Of a DNA stretch of 64,000 nucleotides, positions 59,419 through 64,000 are shown one piece after another. A program made the translations under genes and the position numbers. Position 1 is the stretch's first letter. Each line of letters starts with the position of its first letter. The notes under the pieces are model-generated. The model was not told the DNA's origin. It did not search any database and saw nothing but the letters and a program-made list of their open reading frames with translations. Source of the DNA: Verrucomicrobiota bacterium (lineage in GTDB: Bacteria > Verrucomicrobiota > Kiritimatiellia > CAIVKH01); assembly GCA_024233345.1 (NCBI GenBank), contig JACKPT010000003.1:124001-188000 (forward strand). Direction: 5' to 3'.

Positions 59419-60614
59419 TGCCCCTCCCCCTGACCATCGCGATGGATGCCCGGTGGATCTTTTCCTCCCTCTCCGGTATTGGCCGCTACACCCTGGAGTT
59501 GGCCCGGGCCCTGATCCAACTCGATACCCCCCACCGGTTCATCCTGCTCTTCGACCAGCCTGAACTGGCCGAACGCCACGGAAGCGCGCTCGGCCTGCAG
59601 GATGGCTCCCGCGCCATGTCCTGTCTTTTTCCACATGGGTTGTTTTCCCCGGCCTCCCAACTGTTATTGCCGCGCACACTTCGATCGCTTGGGGTCGATG
59701 TCTACCACTCCACGAACTATATGATGCCGCTGATCTGCTCCGCGCCTCCTGCCCGGATCGTAACCATCCATGACCTCATTCCCCTGCTCTTCCGCGACCA
59801 TGCCCCCCGGTCAAAAAAGAACCGGCTGTTTCCGGTGTATCGGCAACTGATGCACACCATCGCCCGGAAAGCAGATGCGATCATCGCGGTCAGCGACGCC
59901 ACCCGCCGGGATCTTATCGCGAACCTTCAAGCAGCGGCGGACCGGATCCACGTCACTGCGGAAGGGGTCGATCCCCGGTATTGCCCCGCGCCCGCCCACC
60001 CGACCCGCGGCAACCCGCCGCTGATTCTCTATGTGGGGCGCTGCGATCCCTACAAGAATGTTCCCCTGCTGATCGAAGCCTTTGCCGGTTTGCGGGCGAT
60101 GGGGGTGGCGGCCCGGCTGCGGATCATTGGCCCGGAAGATTCGCGCTACCCGGAAGCCCGTGCGACCGCGATCCGGCTCGGGATCGAGGCGGAGGTTCAA
60201 TGGGACGGATATGTGACCGAGGAGGAATTGGTCCGCGCCTATCAGGAGGCCTCGGCGTTTGTGCTGCCTTCCCGTTACGAAGGCTTCGGATTGCCGGTCC
60301 TCGAAGCCATGGCCTGCGGAACGCCGGTGCTCTGCTCAAATACCAGTTCACTTCCTGAGGTGGGTGGAGAGGCCGCGATCTATCTCGACCCGCTTACCGC
60401 GGAAAACCTGAAAAAGCAACTGGCCGAATTATTATCGAGTCCGGACGTATGGTTGCGGCGCAGCGAACAAGGCATCGCCCACGCCGCCCGTTTTACCTGG
60501 ACGGAAACCGCACGCAAGACGATCGCAGTATACGAGCAGATAGGGTTCGGCGTCCCTGGCCGGGCTGGTAGAGACGCCAGCCCCTACCAATACAACAAAA
60601 CCAACGGCAGGTAG
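59418..60614 (+). CDS. Glycosyltransferase, GT4, with REP-encoded C-terminus
   Basis: A second GT4 enzyme (398 residues), similar to the previous gene: SSLSGIGRYTLELARAL, ARIVTIHDLIPLLFRDHAPR, PLILYVGRCDPYKNVPLLIE and the E-x7-E site SRYEGFGLPVLEAMACGTPV. The paralogue ends at TWDVYRSLA, where this one reads KTIAVYEQ and then continues for about 20 codons (GFGVPGRAGRDASPYQYNKT then NGR). Those codons and the stop lie inside the REP array that starts at 60540. The catalytic part is intact, so activity is expected to be retained. It follows its partner with a TAATG overlap. Confidence 0.92.
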   Translation: MPLPLTIAMDARWIFSSLSGIGRYTLELARALIQLDTPHRFILLFDQPELAERHGSALGLQDGSRAMSCLFPHGLFSPASQLLLPRTLRSLGVDVYHSTNYMMPLICSAPPARIVTIHDLIPLLFRDHAPRSKKNRLFPVYRQLMHTIARKADAIIAVSDATRRDLIANLQAAADRIHVTAEGVDPRYCPAPAHPTRGNPPLILYVGRCDPYKNVPLLIEAFAGLRAMGVAARLRIIGPEDSRYPEARATAIRLGIEAEVQWDGYVTEEELVRAYQEASAFVLPSRYEGFGLPVLEAMACGTPVLCSNTSSLPEVGGEAAIYLDPLTAENLKKQLAELLSSPDVWLRRSEQGIAHAARFTWTETARKTIAVYEQIGFGVPGRAGRDASPYQYNKTNGR

Positions 60615-60846
60615 GGTTCGGCGTCCCTGCCGAACCGACGACCGGCAACCGTGATTCAGACACCGGGCTGGCCCTGGCCGGGCTGGCAGAGACGCCAGCC
60701 CCTACCAATACAGCAAACGCAACGGCAGGTAGGGTTCGGCGTCCCTGCCGAACCGACGACCGGCAACTGCGAGTCAGACACCGGGCTGACCCTGGCCGGG
60801 CTGGCAGAGACGCCAGCCCCTGCCAATACAACAAACGCAACGGCGA
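60540..60846. repeat. Tandem REP array beside the RAYT gene
   Basis: Two 118-bp units (60611-60728, 60729-60846) are almost identical, and a shortened 71-bp version (60540-60610) lacks the middle 47 bp. Each full unit contains two hairpins: GGTTCGGC-GTCCCT-GCCGAACC and a GGGCTGGC-AGAGAC-GCCAGCCC stem. Single bases differ between units. The array runs from the 3' end of the second glycosyltransferase gene to the RAYT stop. Related hairpins occur upstream of the RAYT gene and near 33657-33749 and 50317-50349. Confidence 0.9.
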
Positions 60847-60855
60847 ACCGAAACT

Positions 60856-61302
60856 CTACCACATTCCGCGTGCAAAGGTATATGGCCAGTCACGCCACTT
60901 GGTGACCAACTTCTTTCTGACGGGATTCATCAGGACATACTGCATCTTCTCAGTAAATTCTGCTTCGTTTCGCAGTCGGTGCTCGAAAAAATTATACTGC
61001 CAATCGATCCCCAATTCTTTGGCAAAGTATCCTTTCCAAGAAGACATGACCGGGCGAACCCCAAAGGTTCCGCCAAACACCGCGATCCAATGTATGTGAT
61101 CCGGCATGACCACCATTGCGTGAACAAACCACTTATTCATATCTTCATAGACAGGAACACTCGCGAGCAGTTGAGGAGCAAACCCGGACTGACAAAGCCA
61201 GTCGCGATCGCGTTGGCGACAGTTTACAGTGATGAAATAACGGCTGCCATCCGGCACACATGATGGTATTTCATGGGGCAGCTGTTTGCGTTTGGGCTTC
61301 AC
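60856..61302 (-). CDS. REP-associated tyrosine transposase (RAYT, IS200-like Y1)
   Basis: A 148-residue Y1 transposase of the TnpA-REP type, which nicks DNA with a single Tyr and is thought to move REP elements. The HUH-type motif is MPDHIHWIAVF (H69, H71), and Tyr122 in KMQYVLMNPVRKK is the probable nucleophile. The C-terminus WRDWPYTFARG is usual for RAYTs. The start chosen is GTG 61302, where homology begins (KPKRKQLPHEIPSCVPDGSR); the longer frame runs through REP sequence. REP hairpins flank it on both sides, the arrangement expected of a cognate RAYT/REP pair. Confidence 0.9.
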   Translation of the reverse strand: MKPKRKQLPHEIPSCVPDGSRYFITVNCRQRDRDWLCQSGFAPQLLASVPVYEDMNKWFVHAMVVMPDHIHWIAVFGGTFGVRPVMSSWKGYFAKELGIDWQYNFFEHRLRNEAEFTEKMQYVLMNPVRKKLVTKWRDWPYTFARGMW

Positions 61303-61317
61303 GGTCGCATCCGACTT

Positions 61318-61412
61318 CGGGCCGGCAGGGATGCCGGCCCCTACCCTGCCAGATCGTATTTCGCGGGTAGGGTTCGGCGTCCCTGGCCGGGCAGTGCCCG
61401 CCGAGCCGCAGT
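61318..61412. repeat. REP hairpins upstream of the RAYT gene
   Basis: GGGCCGGC-AGGGAT-GCCGGCCC is one perfect 8-bp stem (about 61319-61340). About 30 bp further on, GTAGGGTTCGGCGTCCCTGG continues into CCGGGCAGTGCCCGCCGAGCC, an unbalanced relative of the 60540-60846 units. The segment lies between the RAYT start and the aldolase stop. Confidence 0.8.
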
Positions 61413-61414
61413 GA

Positions 61415-62401
61415 TCAGCTCTCTGTGACCATCTGATCGTAAAACCCGACAAAGTCATCCGGGGTTTCCCCTTCCCGGAAGGCAATCGCGCTGCGGGGAT
61501 GGGCATTGAGCTGTCCGGTGATCATGTAGGGAATGGAGGGACCCCAGTCCAGCTCCTGCCGAAGCGGCAAGATCGTATTCTGGATGCACTCCAGCACCGG
61601 GCGCAACTTGAACTTGGGGTTCCGAAGAAAACTGAGCAGATATTCGGTGTTACAATTTCCTGCTCCACGGCCCAACCCCATCATGGTCGAATCCACCCGG
61701 TTGCATCCGAGAATAATCGCCTCGAGGGTGTTGGCAAACGCGAGTTGGAGGTTGTTGTGGGCATGCATACCCACGTCCTTGCCGGTGCCCTGCAAAGCCT
61801 TCATATACTTGCGGACCAGGTGATCCACCTGCTCCCGGTAGAGGGCGCCATTGCTGTCCACCACCACCACCACATCGGCGGGGGTGTCGCGGGCAATTTT
61901 CAGGACCTGGTCGATCTCGACTTCCTTGACCGTGGAAATCGCCATGATGTTCAGACTAGTCTCGTAACCCAGTTCGTCGGCGTGTTGCAGCATCTCCACC
62001 GCTTCGGAAATCTGATTGGCATAGCAGGCAACCCGGACCAGAGAAATGACGCTGTCGGCCTTTGGCAACAGGGCGGTTTGCCAGTCGCTTTTGCCCCCGG
62101 CATCGATCATCACCGCGAGCTTGAGACCGGTCTTCTCCGCATCGTGATCCCCAACCACCCGACGCAACGCTGACTCCTCGCAGTGGCGCCAGGGGCCGTA
62201 TTGATCGGTGGGAAATGCCTCTGTGGAATTCATGTACCCGATCTCCATGTAATCCACCCCCGACTCGACGCACGCTGCATATACCGCCTTGACCTGATCG
62301 TCGGTAAAATTTGAATCATTGACGAGACCGCCATCGCGGATGGTGCAATCGAGAACCTTCAATTCGGGGCGGTAGGTGATCCAGGGGGCTTTGGTGCTCA
62401 T
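61415..62401 (-). CDS. HMGL-type aldolase (DRE-TIM metallolyase)
   Basis: A 328-residue DRE-TIM barrel protein. The metal/catalytic motif is LDCTIRDGGLVNDSNFTDDQ (the D-x-T-x-R-D-G-G signature), and the HxH metal site is DVGMHAHNNLQLAFANTLE. GRGAGNCNTEYLLSFL is the usual late-barrel segment. It is closest in plan to 4-hydroxy-2-oxovalerate aldolases and to homologues found in capsule/LPS clusters; the substrate is unknown. It lacks the LeuA regulatory domain, so it is not a second isopropylmalate synthase. ATG 62401 has AAGGA about 7 bases upstream. Confidence 0.85.
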   Translation of the reverse strand: MSTKAPWITYRPELKVLDCTIRDGGLVNDSNFTDDQVKAVYAACVESGVDYMEIGYMNSTEAFPTDQYGPWRHCEESALRRVVGDHDAEKTGLKLAVMIDAGGKSDWQTALLPKADSVISLVRVACYANQISEAVEMLQHADELGYETSLNIMAISTVKEVEIDQVLKIARDTPADVVVVVDSNGALYREQVDHLVRKYMKALQGTGKDVGMHAHNNLQLAFANTLEAIILGCNRVDSTMMGLGRGAGNCNTEYLLSFLRNPKFKLRPVLECIQNTILPLRQELDWGPSIPYMITGQLNAHPRSAIAFREGETPDDFVGFYDQMVTES

Positions 62402-62546
62402 GTGTATCCTTCTTTCATCGGGGTTCAAACGAGCCAATCTAGACCGAACGCCTCGACCGGGGCAAGCGTGGAGATGAGTTGCCGACAACCGGCAGGCCTC
62501 CGGAAATGCACCTTGCCCGGACACCTCAATCGGCTATACTGGACGA

Positions 62547-63683
62547 ATGGACTGTGTTCGATCGATCGATGATTTCCAGTCAACCGTCGCGGGAGCCATT
62601 CTCGACAGCATGCCAGACGGTGTCTATGTCACGGATCGAAACCGGCGGATCATCGCATGGAACAAGGCCGCGGAGAAGATCACCGGATGGACCCGGACCG
62701 ATGCCATCAACCGGGAATGCCGGGACAATTTTCTTTGCCACATCGACAAGGACGGACACGCGCTTTGCGGCAAGGAGCACTGCCCGCTGCATCGGGCCAT
62801 GATCACCAACAGCGCCAGTGATGTGCCAAGACTGTTGTTCGCCCGGCACCGAAATGGTTCCCGGGTACCGGTGGAGGTCACGGTTTCCCCGATCATCGAC
62901 TGCGACATGCAGGTGATCGGCGGGGTCGAGGTTTTCCGCGACCTTTCCATCGGGTTTGAGGAATTAAACCGGGCCCAGGCCATCCAGCGCAGCACCCTCG
63001 CCGAAAAACCGGTCGAGGATCCGCGCTTCCGGATTGCCTTCCGCTATGCCCCGGTGGAAATGGTCGGGGGTGACTTTTATCATGTGACGCAACTCGATCC
63101 GCACCGGTTTGCGGTCATTCTTGCCGATGTTACCGGGCATGGGGTGTCGGCGGCTCTCTACGCGATGCAACTTCGCGCCCTGTGGACCAATGCCACCCGT
63201 CATCACGACCATGTCCAGGAGTTGATGGGGGCCCTGAACCGGCGCATCTCGGAATTGTTTGGTTCGGAGGGAGAGTATTTTGCCACCGCGGTTCATCTGG
63301 TATATGACGCCCGCTCCGGGGTGATCACCTATGCGAATGCCGGACATCCCCCGCCGCTTGTGGTCCGCAAGGGCGATGGACTGGAGGAGCTATCCGAACA
63401 TGGCACCGCATTGGGCATGGTTCCCGAGGCGATCTATCCGGTCGGCCAGGCCCATCTGGACCCCGGCGACACCCTGCTGCTCTACACGGATGGAGCCAGA
63501 GAAATCATGGGGCACCAGCATCAGGAAATCTCCGAGCCTTTCTTTCTGAAGACCGTCCGGGAGCGCGACTACGCCGACGGCGAAGAGGCGCTGGTCAAGC
63601 TGGAGGAATCCCTGCTCCGGTCCTGCAGCGATATCAGTTTTCAGGATGACCTGACCCTGATCAGCCTGTTCCGGTTGGCCTGA
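62547..63683 (+). CDS. PAS-SpoIIE (PP2C-type) phosphatase
   Basis: A 378-residue signalling protein. The PAS domain (about 8-130) includes DSMPDGVYVTDRNRRIIAWN and a Cys/His cluster (CRDNFLCHIDKDGHALCGKE then HCPLH). The SpoIIE-type PP2C phosphatase follows: GGDFYHVTQLDPHRFAVILA, then DVTGHGVSAALYAM (metal Asp), TYANAGHPPPLVV, LLLYTDGARE and DDLTLISL. Such proteins dephosphorylate anti-sigma-factor antagonists in partner-switching pathways. No antagonist or anti-sigma gene is adjacent. It is divergent from the aldolase with 145 bp between them. Confidence 0.92.
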   Translation: MDCVRSIDDFQSTVAGAILDSMPDGVYVTDRNRRIIAWNKAAEKITGWTRTDAINRECRDNFLCHIDKDGHALCGKEHCPLHRAMITNSASDVPRLLFARHRNGSRVPVEVTVSPIIDCDMQVIGGVEVFRDLSIGFEELNRAQAIQRSTLAEKPVEDPRFRIAFRYAPVEMVGGDFYHVTQLDPHRFAVILADVTGHGVSAALYAMQLRALWTNATRHHDHVQELMGALNRRISELFGSEGEYFATAVHLVYDARSGVITYANAGHPPPLVVRKGDGLEELSEHGTALGMVPEAIYPVGQAHLDPGDTLLLYTDGAREIMGHQHQEISEPFFLKTVRERDYADGEEALVKLEESLLRSCSDISFQDDLTLISLFRLA

Positions 63684-63691
63684 CCGGTACC

Positions 63692-64000
63692 TTATCCGCC
63701 GTAGTGTGAATCGATCCAGCTCTGGTAGGTTCCGCTGCGGACATGATCAATCCAGACCGGGTTGTCGAGATACCACTGTATGGTCTTGCGGATCCCGGTT
63801 TCAAATGACTCCGCCGGGGTCCATCCCAGTTCCTGTTCGATGCGGGTGCAATCGATGGCATAGCGCCGGTCATGGCCGGGGCGGTCCTTGACATAGGTAA
63901 TCAACGCGCGGCGGGATGCCTTGCCCGCCAACGGCCCGGCCAATTCATCCAGCAGATCGCAAATCACCTCGACCACCCGGATGTTTTGCATTTCATTCCG
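63692..64000 (-). CDS. rfbB: dTDP-glucose 4,6-dehydratase, C-terminal part (cut by window edge)
   Basis: The last 102 codons of a gene that enters from the right edge. The sequence ENIR-type NEMQNIRVVEVICDLLDEL, then ITYVKDRPGHDRRYAIDCTR, IEQELGWTPAESFETGIRKT and IQWYLDNPVW is typical of the RfbB C-terminus. RfbB converts dTDP-glucose to the 4-keto-6-deoxy sugar for rhamnose. The N-terminal NAD-binding half is outside the window. It fits a surface-polysaccharide region together with the glycosyltransferases and the aldolase. Confidence 0.93.
   Translation of the reverse strand, partial: RNEMQNIRVVEVICDLLDELAGPLAGKASRRALITYVKDRPGHDRRYAIDCTRIEQELGWTPAESFETGIRKTIQWYLDNPVWIDHVRSGTYQSWIDSHYGG

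Noticed and set aside
60540..60846. CRISPR array
   Set aside because: The units are long (118 bp), near-identical throughout and hairpin-rich, with no unique spacers and no cas genes. They are REP units beside a RAYT.
61415..62401. A second isopropylmalate or homocitrate synthase
   Set aside because: The DRE-TIM motifs are present, but the protein is only 328 residues and lacks the C-terminal regulatory domain. It lies among polysaccharide genes, so a generic aldolase call is safer.

Overview
The window looks like chromosomal DNA from a GC-rich (about 60%) bacterium of the Planctomycetes-Verrucomicrobia-Chlamydiae group, most plausibly Kiritimatiellota or Verrucomicrobiota. This is an inference from three things: a pseudopilin with the 'GFTLIELLVVIAIIAILAAL' signal and SNLKQIG context, a CAAX-protease relative typical of exosortase-carrying bacteria, and abundant small dispersed repeats. 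No rRNA, tRNA or CRISPR array was seen.

Layout. 1-404: the N-terminal part of a transposase running off the left edge. 499-10783: a minus-strand glycogen/alpha-glucan cluster holding GH57 branching enzyme, a DUF4912 protein, two more GH57 enzymes, GlgA, an unknown protein and GH13 GlgB. 10902-17369: envelope and housekeeping genes (coiled-coil membrane protein, TPR lipoprotein, YjbQ, two CNNM/CorC-type proteins, CAAX-type protease). 17762-31430: a defence island. A Snf2 helicase-DUF3883 gene diverges from a LysR-type regulator. Behind the helicase lies a tightly packed minus-strand run: HigB-like toxin, HigA-like antitoxin with a long C-terminal tail, SecB-like chaperone (together a toxin-antitoxin-chaperone module), CD-NTase-like nucleotidyltransferase, four-TM putative effector, DUF1156 DNA methyltransferase, and HEPN-AAA (DUF499) ATPase. 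Two small immune modules therefore sit inside one larger modification/ATPase/helicase locus. 31431-33783: repeats, a pRiA4b ORF-3 family gene and a class IV aminotransferase.

33784-39433: leuA with a probable leucine attenuator, then cysNC, cysD and cysQ (sulfate activation and PAP removal). 39535-50250: rlmN, a TPR membrane protein with a glycosyltransferase and a small coupled gene, ridA, a GH20 hexosaminidase, hemH, a KTSC-domain lipoprotein, hemB and purU. 50378-57053: fusA, an 836-bp gene-poor gap, and a secreted multidomain protein coupled to a pseudopilin. 57243-64000: bcp, a small membrane protein, two GT4 glycosyltransferases, a REP array with its REP-associated tyrosine transposase (RAYT), an HMGL-type aldolase, a PAS-SpoIIE phosphatase, and the 3' end of rfbB; the last genes suggest a surface-polysaccharide region.

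The points most worth following up are the nested defence locus with a perfect 16-bp palindrome before the toxin gene and twin 16-bp near-palindromes in the helicase/regulator spacer; the leuA leader; and REP elements that supply the C-termini and stop codons of two unrelated genes.
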